A DNA stretch of 64,000 bases from Bifidobacterium sp. B4142 (lineage in GTDB: Bacteria > Actinomycetota > Actinomycetes > Actinomycetales > Bifidobacteriaceae), in the NCBI RefSeq assembly GCF_026537325.1, contig NZ_JAFNMJ010000005.1, forward strand, positions 87,399 to 151,398, in the 5' to 3' direction. A model generated the notes under the pieces. That model was not told the origin of the DNA. It did not search any database and saw only the letters and a list, made by a program, of their open reading frames with translations. The first letter of the stretch is position 1; every line of letters starts with the position of its first letter. Positions 35,785 to 46,444 of this stretch are shown piece by piece. Position numbers and translations under genes: made by a program.

Positions 35785-38700
35785 ATGCAGCCCGTCAGAA
35801 AGGTGCTCTGGCACGACATCCGGGTCTCCCTGCGCAAGTCCTTGGGACGGTTCATCTCCGTCGTCTGCCTGGTGGCGCTGGGCTCCTTCGCACTGGTCGG
35901 GCTGAGTGTGACCGGACCAGACATGCGGCAGGCCGGCAATGTCTACCTGTCCAGCCACCATCTGGCTGATCTGATGGTCATCAGCAGCTATGGCCTGGAC
36001 CAGGAGGACCGGGATGCCATCGACACCGCCCCCGGCAGCTCGGGAATCGAATACGGGTATCTGAAAGATGTGGTGCTCAAGGGGACCGATAAGAGCCTGC
36101 GCATCTACTCCGCCCCCGACCGGATCTCCACCTATGAGCTGGTCGACGGATCCATGCCCAGCAGACCGGATCAGGTGGCGGTCGACACGGCCCTAGCCGT
36201 AAGCCACCCCATCGGCAGCAGCATCAAGGTGGACGAGAAAGCCGACCAGCTGGGCAGGAAGGTCTTGAGGCATCACAGGCTTCGTGTCGTAGGCACGGTC
36301 AGGTCGACCGAAATTCTGAGCAAGGTCAACATGGGACCCTCTACAGCCGGATCCGGTTCCTTGGACTCCTACGCTGTGACCACGCCCGGGGCCTTCGATT
36401 CGGCCGAGTATATGATCGCCCGCCTGACTTTCAAGGACCTGGACCGGATCAGGGACCACTATTCCGACCAATACACCCAGGCCCTGCAGACCCACAAGGA
36501 CGACCTGAACAGGATTCTGTCAGGACGTCCCACCGCCAGGCTGAATGACATCAAGACCCCCCTGAAGAAGAAGCTGGACCAGGGGCAGGACCAGGTGAAC
36601 CAGTTCAGAGATGAACTCGAGGGGAACCGGCAGCAACTGGACCAGGCCAAAAAAGATCTGGACCAAGGCGCCCAGAGCATCCAGGCTGCCAAGAACCAAC
36701 TGGCCGCCAAGACGGTGCAGGCCCAGGCAGCTATCGACCAAGGACAGCAGGAGGTGGACCTGAGCTCGGCCGAACTGGCTCGGAAGCAGAGGCAGTACCA
36801 GTCCTCCGCCAGCCAGGTGGCCCAGGGCAGGCAACAGGCCGATCAAAGTCAGCAGGCCATCGACCAGGGACAGGCCAGGCTTGATGATTCCCGCCAGCAG
36901 CTGAAAGGCGGAAAAGCCCAGGCCGACCAGGCTGTAGCCCAGGCCCAGGAAGCGCAAAAGCAATGCAGACAGGGCATCGCACAGGTCACCGGCCTCATTC
37001 AGGCCATTGATGCTCAACTGGCCACACCCGGGCTGACCCCCCAGCAGCAGGACGAACTCAACCGCAGAAAGGCCGGGCTTCAGGCCCAGCTGGCCGAGCT
37101 CAACCGGCAGTCGCCGCAGATCGACGCCCTGGTGGCCAAGGCCAAAGCGGGCCACGATGCCTTCATGGCCAATCAGTACACACCCGGCATGGCACAGGTT
37201 GCAGCTGGCCAGCAGACCCTGGATGCGAAGCGGCAAGAGCTGACCCAAGCGAGGGCCAAGGTGAAGGAGGGCGAGCGCCAGCTGGCCCAGGGCAAGGCCC
37301 AACTTGATCAGGGTTCGGCACAACTGGCCCAGGGCAGGGCCAAACTAGCCCAGGCCCGGCAGCAGCTGGCCAGCAGCCATGCTTCAGCCCAAGGGCAGAT
37401 CGACCAGGCCCAGGCCACCCTGGATCAGAAAAATGCGGAATACCAGACCAAACTGGACAAGTTCAACAGGGAGAGCCCTGACGCCCAGAAGAAGATCGAC
37501 GACGCCCAGAAGAAGCTGAACAAGGCGGCCGACCAGCTGAGCCGGCTGGAGAAGCCGGTCTACGCCCTGGATTCGCGCCGTGAAGCGCCCGGCTCAGAGG
37601 GCTACAAGGTCTACGCCTCCGTCTCCTTCATCGTGGACTCGCTGGCCAAGGTCTTCCCCTACTTCATGTATCTGGTGGCCGCCCTGGTCACCTTCACCAC
37701 CATGACGCGCTTCGTGGACGAGGAGCGGATCAATGCCGGAACACTGAAGGCCCTGGGCTACAGGGACCAGGATGTCATGGCCAAGTTCCTGGTCTACGGC
37801 GGAGCAGCCTCGGCCCTGGGCGCGCTTCTGGGCATCGTCGCCGGCCACACCCTCTTGCCCTGGATTGTCTACCAGGCTTACGCCCATGCCTTCGACATGC
37901 CGACTATCCACTATGGCTTCCACCTGCCCATCACCCTCCTGGCCTGCTTGCTGGCCTTCCTGAGCGCCGTGGTCCCGGCCTTCCTGAGCGCCTGGCGGGA
38001 GCTGCGCGAGAAGCCGTCGGCCCTCCTCCTGCCCAAGCCGCCCAGTGCCGGTTCGAAGATCTTCCTGGAACATATCCCGCTAATTTGGAACAGGCTCAAC
38101 TTCACTCACAAAGTCACTGCCAGGAACATCTTCCGTTACAAGCAGCGGATGCTGATGACCATCTTCGGGGTCTGCGGGTCAGTGGCCCTGCTGATGGCCG
38201 GGTTCGGCGTGCAGGGATCCATCTCGGCCATCAACGAGCACCAATTCGGCCAAGTCATTCGCTACGACCTGATCGCTGCCGAGAACAGCCAGGCCACCAC
38301 CGACCAGCGCCAATCCATCAAAAAACGGCTGGAAAAGCCCGATGTGAGCCGTTCCCTGAATGTGCGCTACGAGGAGATGAGCAAGACAGCCGGCCACAAT
38401 GCCGACAAGCAGTCCATCACTATGATCGCGCCGGCCAGCTCCGAGCGCCTGGACGACTTCATCCGCTTGGACACCCGGTCCAGGCACAAGCCCCTGAGCC
38501 TCAAGGGCGACGGCGTGATCCTCTCCGAACGGATCGCCCAGCTGACAGGGACAAAGACCGGCGACAAGATCACCCTGCAGGATTCAGACGGCAAGGACAG
38601 AACCATGCGGGTGGACGGCATCTGCGAGATGTACTTAGGGCATTTCGTCTTCATGAGCCCATCGGCCTACAGGACCGTCTTCCACCAGGACTTCTCGCCC

Positions 38701-39243
38701 AACGCCCATCTGGTCACCTTCAAGGACTCCAGCGCAGATAACACCAGAAGACAGGCCGCATCCTTCATGCGGATAGACGGCATCCAAGGGGTGGTGCAGA
38801 ACACGACTCTGATGAGCCAGATCGACACCGTAGTCAGGTCCCTGAACATAATCATGCAGGTGCTGATCATCGTAGCCACCCTGCTGGCCCTGGTCATCCT
38901 CTACAACCTGACCAACCTGAACGTGGAGGAACGGATCCGCGAGCTGAGCACCATCAAAGTGCTGGGCTTCTACGACCGCGAGGTGACCATGTACATCTAC
39001 CGGGAGACCATCCTCCTGTCGGCCATCGGCGTCCTTGCCGGGTACGGGTTCGGGGCCTGGCTGCACCACTACATCATCACCACCGTGCCGCCGGACGACG
39101 TCCTCTTTGACCCCTCCATCAGCTGGGTGGCCTTCGTTGTGCCCCTGATCATGATCACGGTCATCACGGCCGGCCTGGGCTGGATGGTCAACAACAAGCT
39201 CAAGCATGTGGACATGCTGGAGGCTCTCAAGTCGGTGGACTAG
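35785..39243 (+). CDS. Giant FtsX-like permease with long coiled-coil insert
   Basis: 1152 residues from ATG 35785 (GGAG upstream). An N-terminal helix (about 20-45) is followed by a large extracytoplasmic region. From about 245 to 590 it is a Gln/Ala/Asp-rich coiled coil with many 'DQGQ', 'AQGK' and 'QLAQ' heptads. Then come three FtsX helices (about 615-745), a further helix near 795, a second extracytoplasmic domain, and three C-terminal helices with the FtsX pattern (about 1010-1135). This is the 4+4 or duplicated FtsX layout, as in large permeases of Firmicutes and Actinobacteria. It works with the ATPase upstream. The coiled coil could span the wall or contact a partner such as a cell-wall hydrolase, by analogy with FtsEX. 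Confidence 0.85.
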   Translation: MQPVRKVLWHDIRVSLRKSLGRFISVVCLVALGSFALVGLSVTGPDMRQAGNVYLSSHHLADLMVISSYGLDQEDRDAIDTAPGSSGIEYGYLKDVVLKGTDKSLRIYSAPDRISTYELVDGSMPSRPDQVAVDTALAVSHPIGSSIKVDEKADQLGRKVLRHHRLRVVGTVRSTEILSKVNMGPSTAGSGSLDSYAVTTPGAFDSAEYMIARLTFKDLDRIRDHYSDQYTQALQTHKDDLNRILSGRPTARLNDIKTPLKKKLDQGQDQVNQFRDELEGNRQQLDQAKKDLDQGAQSIQAAKNQLAAKTVQAQAAIDQGQQEVDLSSAELARKQRQYQSSASQVAQGRQQADQSQQAIDQGQARLDDSRQQLKGGKAQADQAVAQAQEAQKQCRQGIAQVTGLIQAIDAQLATPGLTPQQQDELNRRKAGLQAQLAELNRQSPQIDALVAKAKAGHDAFMANQYTPGMAQVAAGQQTLDAKRQELTQARAKVKEGERQLAQGKAQLDQGSAQLAQGRAKLAQARQQLASSHASAQGQIDQAQATLDQKNAEYQTKLDKFNRESPDAQKKIDDAQKKLNKAADQLSRLEKPVYALDSRREAPGSEGYKVYASVSFIVDSLAKVFPYFMYLVAALVTFTTMTRFVDEERINAGTLKALGYRDQDVMAKFLVYGGAASALGALLGIVAGHTLLPWIVYQAYAHAFDMPTIHYGFHLPITLLACLLAFLSAVVPAFLSAWRELREKPSALLLPKPPSAGSKIFLEHIPLIWNRLNFTHKVTARNIFRYKQRMLMTIFGVCGSVALLMAGFGVQGSISAINEHQFGQVIRYDLIAAENSQATTDQRQSIKKRLEKPDVSRSLNVRYEEMSKTAGHNADKQSITMIAPASSERLDDFIRLDTRSRHKPLSLKGDGVILSERIAQLTGTKTGDKITLQDSDGKDRTMRVDGICEMYLGHFVFMSPSAYRTVFHQDFSPNAHLVTFKDSSADNTRRQAASFMRIDGIQGVVQNTTLMSQIDTVVRSLNIIMQVLIIVATLLALVILYNLTNLNVEERIRELSTIKVLGFYDREVTMYIYRETILLSAIGVLAGYGFGAWLHHYIITTVPPDDVLFDPSISWVAFVVPLIMITVITAGLGWMVNNKLKHVDMLEALKSVD

Positions 39244-39346
39244 GCCATATCGGCATTTACCCATTCTGATGGCGTAAGCTGGCACTCCAAGAGTCCATAA
39301 GCCCATGCCATTGAGCCATTGAGAATCCAGAAAGCGGAGGACTACG

Positions 39347-42172
39347 GTGCTGCAGATCGAACACATCTCCAAACAATACAAAACAGGGGACTTCGTCCAG
39401 CAGGCCTTGAATGATGTCAGCGTCAACCTGCGCGACAACGAGTTCGTGGCCATCCTGGGCCCCTCCGGTTCCGGCAAGACCACTCTGCTCAACATCATCG
39501 GCGGGCTGGACCGCTACGACCAGGGCGACCTGATCATCAACGGCACCTCCACTAAAAAGTACAAGGACCGGGACTGGGACTCCTACCGCAACCACACTGT
39601 GGGATTCGTCTTCCAGAGCTACAACCTGATCCCTCACCAGAGCATACTGTCCAACGTGGAGCTGGCCCTGACCATCTCCGGCGTGCACCGGCAGGAGCGG
39701 CGGGAGCGGGCCAGGCAGGCCCTGGAGCAGGTGGGGCTGGGCCAGCACGTGAACAAGCGACCCAACCAGCTCTCGGGCGGGCAGATGCAGCGGGTGGCCA
39801 TCGCCAGGGCCCTGGTCAACAACCCCCGCATCCTCCTGGCCGACGAACCCACCGGAGCTCTGGACTCCGAGACTTCCATCCAGATTATGGACCTGCTCAA
39901 GGAGGTGGCCCAGGACCGGCTTGTGGTCATGGTCACCCACAACCCCGAGTTGGCCCACCAGTACGCCACCAGGATCGTGGAGCTGCACGACGGCTCTGTG
40001 ATCAGCGACTCCGACCCCCTGCCCGACGACCAGGTGCCCATCCGCCGGGCCCGCCACCGCACCTTCGGCAAGGCCTCCATGGGACTGCTGACCTCCCTAT
40101 CGTTGAGCTTCAACAATCTTCGAACCAAAAAGGCCCGGACTGCACTCACAGCCTTCGCTGGATCCATCGGCATCATCGGCATCGCCCTGATCTTGTCGGT
40201 GTCCACCGGAGTCAACCGCTACATCGACAGGGTGCAGCGGGAGACCATGACCTCCTACCCCATTACTATTCAGGAGCAGTCCTTCGACCTGAACAAGATA
40301 GCGGACTCTGCCCAGGAATCCCAGAAGGAGGCCGAAGCCCACAAGGATCTCAAGGCCATCCAGCCGGACGACTCCAGCATCAAGGGGGCCTCCAGCCTGA
40401 CCAGCAGCATCACCCAAAACAATCTGACCAACTTCAAAAAATACTTGGATAATCCCAGGAGCGAAATCCACCAGTACGTGGGGTCCGTGGGCATCCAGTA
40501 CTCCTATGCCACCAAGTTCTCGGTCTTCGAGCACGACCCGGACGGCAAGCTGGTCTCTGCGGACAAGGTGACCATGAATGGGCAGGATGCCGCCAGCTCT
40601 ACCGCCAGCCAGATGGCCACGGCCAACACCGACAGCGACATGGGCGACATCCAGTCCAAACAGATGTCCTACCTGACCGGCAAGACCGAGAAGAACAAGG
40701 CCCCGGAGATCTTCGGTGAGATCATGCCAGGGGCCGATGCCAAGACCGCCATCAGCAAGGTGGTGACCGACAACTACCAGGTGGTGAACGGCACCTGGCC
40801 TAAGGCCAAGGACCAGGTGGTCCTGGTGCTGGACAAGAACAACCAAATGCCCGTCACCAGCCTCTACAAGCTGGGCGTCCTCCCCTCCAGCCAGTACACC
40901 GACATGATGAACAAGCTCAACAGTGGCCAGGAGGTCAAGGTCGACACCAAGCCCATCGAATACGCCAAGGCCATGGACCAGAAGCTCTCCCTGGTGCCCG
41001 CCGCGGACCAGTATGCCAAGGGGACCGACGGCCACTACCACTACATCGGCGACAGCACAGACCAGATGACCAAGGCCGCCGACCAGGGCCTGCAGCTGCG
41101 GATCGTCGGCATCGTCCGCCCCAACCAGGGGGCCAAGGCCACGCCCCTCAAAGTGGGCGTCGGGTATACCCGCCAGCTGACTGACTACCTGATCGACCAG
41201 GCCAAGACCAGCCCCATCGTCACCGACCAGGAGGCCGATCAGGGCCACAGCGTCCTCAATGGAATGGCCTTCGCCCCTGCCGACGATGCCGCCAAGGCCA
41301 ACGATGCCAAGGCCTATATCGCATCTCTGGGCGTTAGCCAGAAAGCCAGCATGGCCCAGGAGATCATGAAAAGCCCAGCGGCCATGGCCGGCCAGGAGGC
41401 CCAGGGCCGGGCCGGAGCCGCTGCAAGAGCCCAAGGTTCTGCGGGCATCCCCACGGGGGCCTCTGCCGAACAGCAGACAGCCCAGGCCTTCGACCAGTAC
41501 ATCGCCACCGCCCCGCAGGATGCCCTGGTCGCCATATACAACCAGTACGTCTCCACTGGCACCTACGCCGACAACCTGAGCGACTTCGGCCTGATCTCCC
41601 GGGATGCCCCCTCCCGCATCAGCATCTACACAGACAGCTTCGAGAACAAGAATTCCGTGGGTGACTCCATCAAGCATTACAACGACAAGGCCGCGAAGAA
41701 GAACAGGATCGTCTATACCGACTACGTGGGCCTGATGATGAATTCGGTCACCACCATCATCAATGTCATCACTTACGTGCTGATAGCCTTCGTCGGGGTC
41801 TCGCTGGTGGTCTCCTCCATCATGATCGGCATCATCACCTACATATCGGTTCTGGAACGGACCAAGGAGATCGGCATCCTGCGCGCCATGGGCGCCTCCA
41901 AACGGAACGTCTCCAACGTCTTCAACGCCGAGACCGGCCTCATCGGACTTCTGGCGGGCCTGCTGGGAGTGGGCATCACCCTGCTGCTGATCATTCCGGC
42001 CAACAGCATCATGCACCACTTCATGGGGACCACCGAGGTCAACGCCGCCCTGCCTGCCTCAGGCGGTATAGCTTTGGTCATTCTGAGTGTGGTTCTGACC
42101 CTGATCGGCGGCCTGATCCCCTCACGAAAGGCAGCCAAGCAGGATCCTGCCACCGCCCTGCGCACCGAGTGA
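39347..42172 (+). CDS. MacB-like fused ABC ATPase-FtsX permease
   Basis: 941 residues starting at a GTG with GCGGAGGA upstream. The ATPase (about 1-225) has Walker A '[12 protein letters not shown]', signature '[14 protein letters not shown]', Walker B '[12 protein letters not shown]'. A first helix lies near 260-285, a large extracytoplasmic domain from about 290 to 790, and three FtsX helices near 800-930. The topology is that of MacB. The external domain contains a long low-complexity Ala/Gln segment (about 680-715). It is 103 bases after the giant permease gene and may be co-transcribed. Function may be export of, or resistance to, peptides or macrolides; not proven. Confidence 0.87.
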   Translation: MLQIEHISKQYKTGDFVQQALNDVSVNLRDNEFVAILGPSGSGKTTLLNIIGGLDRYDQGDLIINGTSTKKYKDRDWDSYRNHTVGFVFQSYNLIPHQSILSNVELALTISGVHRQERRERARQALEQVGLGQHVNKRPNQLSGGQMQRVAIARALVNNPRILLADEPTGALDSETSIQIMDLLKEVAQDRLVVMVTHNPELAHQYATRIVELHDGSVISDSDPLPDDQVPIRRARHRTFGKASMGLLTSLSLSFNNLRTKKARTALTAFAGSIGIIGIALILSVSTGVNRYIDRVQRETMTSYPITIQEQSFDLNKIADSAQESQKEAEAHKDLKAIQPDDSSIKGASSLTSSITQNNLTNFKKYLDNPRSEIHQYVGSVGIQYSYATKFSVFEHDPDGKLVSADKVTMNGQDAASSTASQMATANTDSDMGDIQSKQMSYLTGKTEKNKAPEIFGEIMPGADAKTAISKVVTDNYQVVNGTWPKAKDQVVLVLDKNNQMPVTSLYKLGVLPSSQYTDMMNKLNSGQEVKVDTKPIEYAKAMDQKLSLVPAADQYAKGTDGHYHYIGDSTDQMTKAADQGLQLRIVGIVRPNQGAKATPLKVGVGYTRQLTDYLIDQAKTSPIVTDQEADQGHSVLNGMAFAPADDAAKANDAKAYIASLGVSQKASMAQEIMKSPAAMAGQEAQGRAGAAARAQGSAGIPTGASAEQQTAQAFDQYIATAPQDALVAIYNQYVSTGTYADNLSDFGLISRDAPSRISIYTDSFENKNSVGDSIKHYNDKAAKKNRIVYTDYVGLMMNSVTTIINVITYVLIAFVGVSLVVSSIMIGIITYISVLERTKEIGILRAMGASKRNVSNVFNAETGLIGLLAGLLGVGITLLLIIPANSIMHHFMGTTEVNAALPASGGIALVILSVVLTLIGGLIPSRKAAKQDPATALRTE

Positions 42173-42253
42173 GGCTGAGTGACACTGGCAAAGAAGTGAA
42201 TTCCCGCACAGTCTGGCCTTAAGGGCGGTCCCTCTTTACTTGGGGATGCCATA

Positions 42254-43126
42254 ATGAACCCCGTGAATGAGCAGCCCAATCAGATGACAGACCAGCAGAA
42301 CAGGCAGCCCCTCTTCCCCGGGCGGGCCTTCATCAGCACCGTCCTGGACGTGGTTGAGAGCAAGAAGACCATGAGCGGCGCCCTGACCGGCAAGTACATG
42401 CAGCGAGCCACCATGGCCGGCCTCTTCGTGGGTATCTTCTTCACGGCCTTCTTCGTTATCATGGGTCAGGCCGGGCAAAACCCCGCCGACCACGGCTTGA
42501 TCCTGGCAGGCCGTGTTCTGGCGGCGACCACCTTCGGCTGGGCCCTGGTCCTGATCTACTACACCAACTCCGAACTGCTGACCTCCAACATGATGGTGGT
42601 CACCATAGGCGCTTATCACAAGCGCCTGGGCTGGCTGGCCTCCCTGCGGATCCTGGTCCTCTGCCTTCTGGGCAACCTGGCAGGAGCCCTGGTCGTGGCC
42701 GTGATCCTCCGTTTGTCATCTATCGTTAGCGGGCCGACCCTGGACCAGATGCTGACAGCCGCGGCGACCAAGACCGGCTACATCTCCGGCGGCCCTATGG
42801 GGTTCGCCGACCTGTTCGTACGTGGCATCCTGTGCAACTTCTGCATCAACATCGCTATGCTCATGGTCTACAACGGCAAGCTTTCCAACGACTTCACCAA
42901 GTGCATCATCATGGTCGTGGCCGTCTTCGTCTTCGCCTTCTGCGGGTTCGAGCACTCGATAGCGGATTCGGCCCTCTTCCTTATCCTGGGCGTCTTCGGG
43001 CAGGTCAATGCCTGGAAGGCGATCCTGGTGGTCCTGGTGGCCATGCTGGGCAACTACGTAGGCGGCGGCATCCTGATCGGCCTGAACTTCGCCACCATGA
43101 ACGATGAGCGCCGGTTCAAGGCCTGA
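42254..43126 (+). CDS. Formate/nitrite transporter (FNT) family channel
   Basis: A 290-residue FNT protein with six helices. Family landmarks include 'YTNSELLTSNMMVV' (constriction region, first half) and 'RGILCNFCINIAMLM' (the broken helix in the second half). FNT pentamers carry small monovalent anions such as formate, nitrite, lactate or hydrosulfide. Formate is the most likely in a bifidobacterium that makes it by pyruvate formate-lyase. A polar N-terminal extension of about 20 residues precedes the first helix. It stands alone, convergent with the LacI gene downstream. Confidence 0.9.
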   Translation: MNPVNEQPNQMTDQQNRQPLFPGRAFISTVLDVVESKKTMSGALTGKYMQRATMAGLFVGIFFTAFFVIMGQAGQNPADHGLILAGRVLAATTFGWALVLIYYTNSELLTSNMMVVTIGAYHKRLGWLASLRILVLCLLGNLAGALVVAVILRLSSIVSGPTLDQMLTAAATKTGYISGGPMGFADLFVRGILCNFCINIAMLMVYNGKLSNDFTKCIIMVVAVFVFAFCGFEHSIADSALFLILGVFGQVNAWKAILVVLVAMLGNYVGGGILIGLNFATMNDERRFKA

Positions 43127-43244
43127 CCGCAGCTGCCACATACAGCGGCTGAAACAGCGTTGCCTAGGAAAAACCACAGCCTGGGACACTGTCTGCTTCA
43201 AGTGCAGCCTTGGTTGGATAGTCAATTGCTGCTACAGCCGATCT

Positions 43245-44369
43245 TCATCGGCCACGTCCAGACTGTGGCGGAGCCGTGGACTCCCGAATGATCAGTCGCG
43301 ACGAGACCTGCTCGTCCCCCATCGCGCGGCTTTGTTGCAACTGATCAAGATCCGGCTCCTCTTCCTCACTTGCCTTATGAGTCCCGTCGTCTACCTTGCC
43401 ACTCTTGCTTCCATTGGCCTCCGGCCGGTCATCACTGTCAGGCCAATGAGCCAAGCGTTCAACAGCCTTGGCCCCTATTCCTTGAAAGTTCTGCCGCCAG
43501 GTCGTAATGCTTGGGACGGTCACTTCACCGATAGGGTTGCCATCGAAGCCGGCAACGCTGACATCTTCCGGAACCTTCTTGCCCTCGAGAAGAATGCCTC
43601 GTATGACACCTGCGGCCACCTCATCGTTGCCAGCGAAAATGGCTGTGACCTCCGGGAAAGAGCACAGGTAGCGTCCAATCTGCTCTGCCTTTCGGAAATC
43701 CCAGGTGCAGGACAAGGGTTCCTCGATAGGAGCCCCCACTTCCTCCAAAGCACGCCGCCAACCCAGGGATCGCGTATATTTATTGCCGTTTTCGGGAATG
43801 GATACATGGAAAACGGTTTTATGCCCCAGTCTCAGCAGGTACTTGGTGATCTGGTATCCGCCTTCATAGGCACCTATCAGCAGGCTCCCCGAAGCCAGAT
43901 CAGCTTCATCCACGATTACAGTGGGAAGCGATTGCGCAATGTATCCAGCGAAAGAGTGCAGGAGGCTGGAACGCTCCACGTCCAGGATGATGCATCCGAC
44001 CGGCCTGTTCTGGATGAGCTGGTCTACAGTCTCCTTTACCATCTCATGACCATTGCCGACCAGGGTCACTGTGACCAGATAATGCCGTCGGCGTGCAGCC
44101 AGTTCAATCCCTTGCACCAACTGCATGGATCCGTATAGGGATATATCCGTGGCGATAACCGCGATGGACTGAAATTCATTAGACACTAAGGCTCTGGCAA
44201 TGGTATTGGGTCGGTAATTCAAGTCCTTGACAGCTTCAGCTATGACCTTACGCTTGCCGTCGCTCAGGTTGCGGCCACCATTGAGATAACGGGAAACCGT
44301 GGAAACGGAAACACCGGCCTTTCTTGCCACATCCTTGATGGATGGAGCCCGTCTTTTCCCCGCAACCAT
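43245..44369 (-). CDS. LacI-family regulator of the second alpha-galactoside operon
   Basis: 374 residues with the LacI DNA-binding head at about 9-60 ('IKDVARKAGVSVSTVSRYLN', 'LNYRPNTIARALVSN') and a full sensor domain ('IFAGNDEVAAGVIRGILLEGKKVPEDVSVAGFDG'). A hydrophilic tail rich in Ser/Asp/Glu follows the domain (about 310-374), longer than usual. GAGGATGG lies upstream of ATG 44369. It is the last gene of the second sugar operon, 138 bases after the permease. It probably binds the CG-centred palindromes at 50176-50191 and 50276-50291. Confidence 0.9.
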   Translation of the reverse strand: MVAGKRRAPSIKDVARKAGVSVSTVSRYLNGGRNLSDGKRKVIAEAVKDLNYRPNTIARALVSNEFQSIAVIATDISLYGSMQLVQGIELAARRRHYLVTVTLVGNGHEMVKETVDQLIQNRPVGCIILDVERSSLLHSFAGYIAQSLPTVIVDEADLASGSLLIGAYEGGYQITKYLLRLGHKTVFHVSIPENGNKYTRSLGWRRALEEVGAPIEEPLSCTWDFRKAEQIGRYLCSFPEVTAIFAGNDEVAAGVIRGILLEGKKVPEDVSVAGFDGNPIGEVTVPSITTWRQNFQGIGAKAVERLAHWPDSDDRPEANGSKSGKVDDGTHKASEEEEPDLDQLQQSRAMGDEQVSSRLIIRESTAPPQSGRGR

Positions 44370-44507
44370 CTGCAACCATCCTCTCGAACACGCAGACGCC
44401 CGGCAAGCCTATTGCAGGCTGCCAGGCGGCCGACGCAAACATCAATCACCCTATCTGATTGTGTCACAACGGACAGGTTCGTGGTCCTTCGTACACCGTG
44501 CTACCTC

Positions 44508-45392
44508 TCACTTCACCGCCCCTCCGGTTATCCCTGAGATGATCTTCTTCTGCGCCACAGCGAAGATGATCAACAGCGGCAGGCTCATCAGAATGATATA
44601 GGCAAAGATGTAATGCCAATTATTCAGATAGAGTCCGGCATTGGCCACGTTGTAGAGGTTCAGCGGCAGGGTGTCCATCTTGCCCGAGAGGATAAAGAGC
44701 GCATAGAAGACATCATTCCAAATATACAGAATGAGCAGGATGGTCGCGGAAGCCATTGTGGGCCCAAGGAGGGGCAAAACAATGATAAAGAAGACCCTCA
44801 TAGGCTTGGCTCCGTCGATTCGAGCAGCTTCCTCTAAGGAGATCGGGATGGTGCGAATGAACCCGGTGACGAAGAAGATGACCGTCGAAAGGTAGATCCC
44901 CACATAGACGCAGATCATGCCGATGGCGGTTCCCGCCAGACCGATCATCTTCAAAAGCAGCATGACCGTAACCACGGCCGGCGGCAGAATCAGTCCAGAT
45001 ATGCATAGGGCATATACCAGAGCCATGGCCTTGGTAGCTCGTCGAGCCAAAATCCATGAAGCCATGGAACCAAAGATCAAGGCCACCACGACAGAAGGAA
45101 GCGTTACCACAAGAGAACCGAAGAATGCCGGAATCATCTTGCCTTGGGAGAGGACGATGCCGAAGTTTTCAAAGAGATGCCACTTAGTTGGCAACGCCAA
45201 GGACAGTCTTAGGGCCTCAGCCTGATCCTTGCCCGCTGTAACAACCAGCAGATAGAAAGGCACCCCTAGGCAGGCTACAACCAGAAAGACCAGGAGGACG
45301 GTGTGAAGCACCCTTTTGCCCAGAGCTCCCTTGTGTCCCGCAACACGCACGCCAGAATTAGTGGCGGCAGGTTCAAAACTCGCATTGCTCAT
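44508..45392 (-). CDS. Sugar ABC transporter permease, MalG type (second locus)
   Basis: 294 residues with about six helices and the EAA loop 'EEAARIDGAKPMRVFF' near 190. Its ATG overlaps the stop of the upstream permease (ATGA), so the pair is coupled. It forms the pore with that permease; the ATPase must be supplied from elsewhere. Compared with the permeases at 7.3-9.1 kb it is clearly divergent, so the two loci are not recent duplicates. Confidence 0.92.
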   Translation of the reverse strand: MSNASFEPAATNSGVRVAGHKGALGKRVLHTVLLVFLVVACLGVPFYLLVVTAGKDQAEALRLSLALPTKWHLFENFGIVLSQGKMIPAFFGSLVVTLPSVVVALIFGSMASWILARRATKAMALVYALCISGLILPPAVVTVMLLLKMIGLAGTAIGMICVYVGIYLSTVIFFVTGFIRTIPISLEEAARIDGAKPMRVFFIIVLPLLGPTMASATILLILYIWNDVFYALFILSGKMDTLPLNLYNVANAGLYLNNWHYIFAYIILMSLPLLIIFAVAQKKIISGITGGAVK

Positions 45393-46348
45393 AGTATCTT
45401 GGCCTCTCTTCTGCGAAGGTACCAAATCAGAGGAATGGCAATAATCATCACCACAATAAAGAGCAGGAGGCTCATCATCGTCGACTGTGAATACAGACCC
45501 TGGCCGAAGGTTCTCCAGACGAAGAGGTTGAGGATCTCAGTGGAGCCGCCAGGGCCACCTGCTGTTGTAGCCTGCACGGTATCGAACCCATTCATTGAGC
45601 CAAGGAGGGAGGTAGCCACATTGAAGGTCACAGCCGGGGCCAGGAGCGGGAATTTGATCTTCCAGAAAATCTGCCAGGAATTGGCTCCATCGATTTCGGC
45701 TGCCTCAAGGACATCCTCATCAATGGTTTTGAGCCCGGACAGGTAAATGAGCATGGCCAGACCAGCCCATTTCCAACCCTGGATTGCGGAAACTATGACG
45801 ATCGACCAGGTGGTGCTTCCCAACCAGGCCGTGCTAATGGTCCTTCCCGCAAAGAAACTCAGTATCTGGTCCAAGGCGCCATTGGCCTGAAGGACGGCCT
45901 GCCAAACATATCCCACGGCGAGGGCCGACATGAGCACAGGTATGAAGAAGAGTACGCGGGCGATGCGGTTTTCAGTCGTGTCCTTTTCAAGAAAAACAGC
46001 CAGAATCAGCCCAAAAGTATTCTGAAAAAGGGCGACGAAGAATGCGAAGACTAGTGTGGTCCTCAAATCCCGGAGCAGTATCCCGTTTTTGAAGAGGCTC
46101 ATGAAGTTGTCGAAACCGTTGAAGGAGATGGTCGTCTTGAAGGCAGACCAATCAGTAAAGGCATAGATGAAGTTCAGAACCGTGGGGACGAAGAAGAAAA
46201 CAAGTAGGATAGCCCCCGCTGGGACCAGGAACCGAAGCGGGTAATTCTTTTTCATAACCGCTGTTTCACTATTGGAACCAATAGATCGGTTCCCACCCAA
46301 GCGTTTCCGGCCTTTTTCAGCAGGACCCGCAGCGAATGCATCAGACAT
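45389..46348 (-). CDS. Sugar ABC transporter permease, MalF type (second locus)
   Basis: 319 residues: a cytoplasmic N-terminal stretch of about 35 residues, then six helices and an EAA loop 'LEAAEIDGANSWQIFWKI' near 225. AGAAAGGA precedes the ATG. A probable terminator/attenuator lies between it and the binding-protein gene. It partners the MalG-type permease just downstream. Confidence 0.92.
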   Translation of the reverse strand: MSDAFAAGPAEKGRKRLGGNRSIGSNSETAVMKKNYPLRFLVPAGAILLVFFFVPTVLNFIYAFTDWSAFKTTISFNGFDNFMSLFKNGILLRDLRTTLVFAFFVALFQNTFGLILAVFLEKDTTENRIARVLFFIPVLMSALAVGYVWQAVLQANGALDQILSFFAGRTISTAWLGSTTWSIVIVSAIQGWKWAGLAMLIYLSGLKTIDEDVLEAAEIDGANSWQIFWKIKFPLLAPAVTFNVATSLLGSMNGFDTVQATTAGGPGGSTEILNLFVWRTFGQGLYSQSTMMSLLLFIVVMIIAIPLIWYLRRREAKIL

Positions 46349-46400
46349 AAAAGGTCCTTTCTTCCGATGTGATTGTCCAATTCATGCGTATGAATCCAGG

Positions 46401-46435
46401 AAAAACGGCCGGAGGAATTACCTATCCCCCGACCG
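46401..46435 (-). terminator. Attenuator-like terminator after the binding-protein gene
   Basis: On the minus strand a 10-bp GC-rich stem (46406-46415 with 46426-46435, two G-U pairs) is followed by TTTTTCC. It lies between the binding-protein stop and the first permease, where partial termination would raise binding-protein levels over permeases. Confidence 0.65.
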
Positions 46436-46444
46436 CTGCTTTCC

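Noticed and set aside
40097-42019. 640-codon open frame opposite the MacB-like gene
   Set aside because: Antisense shadow; its Val/Gly/His/Asp-rich translation has no domain features, and the + strand frame encodes a complete ABC-FtsX protein.
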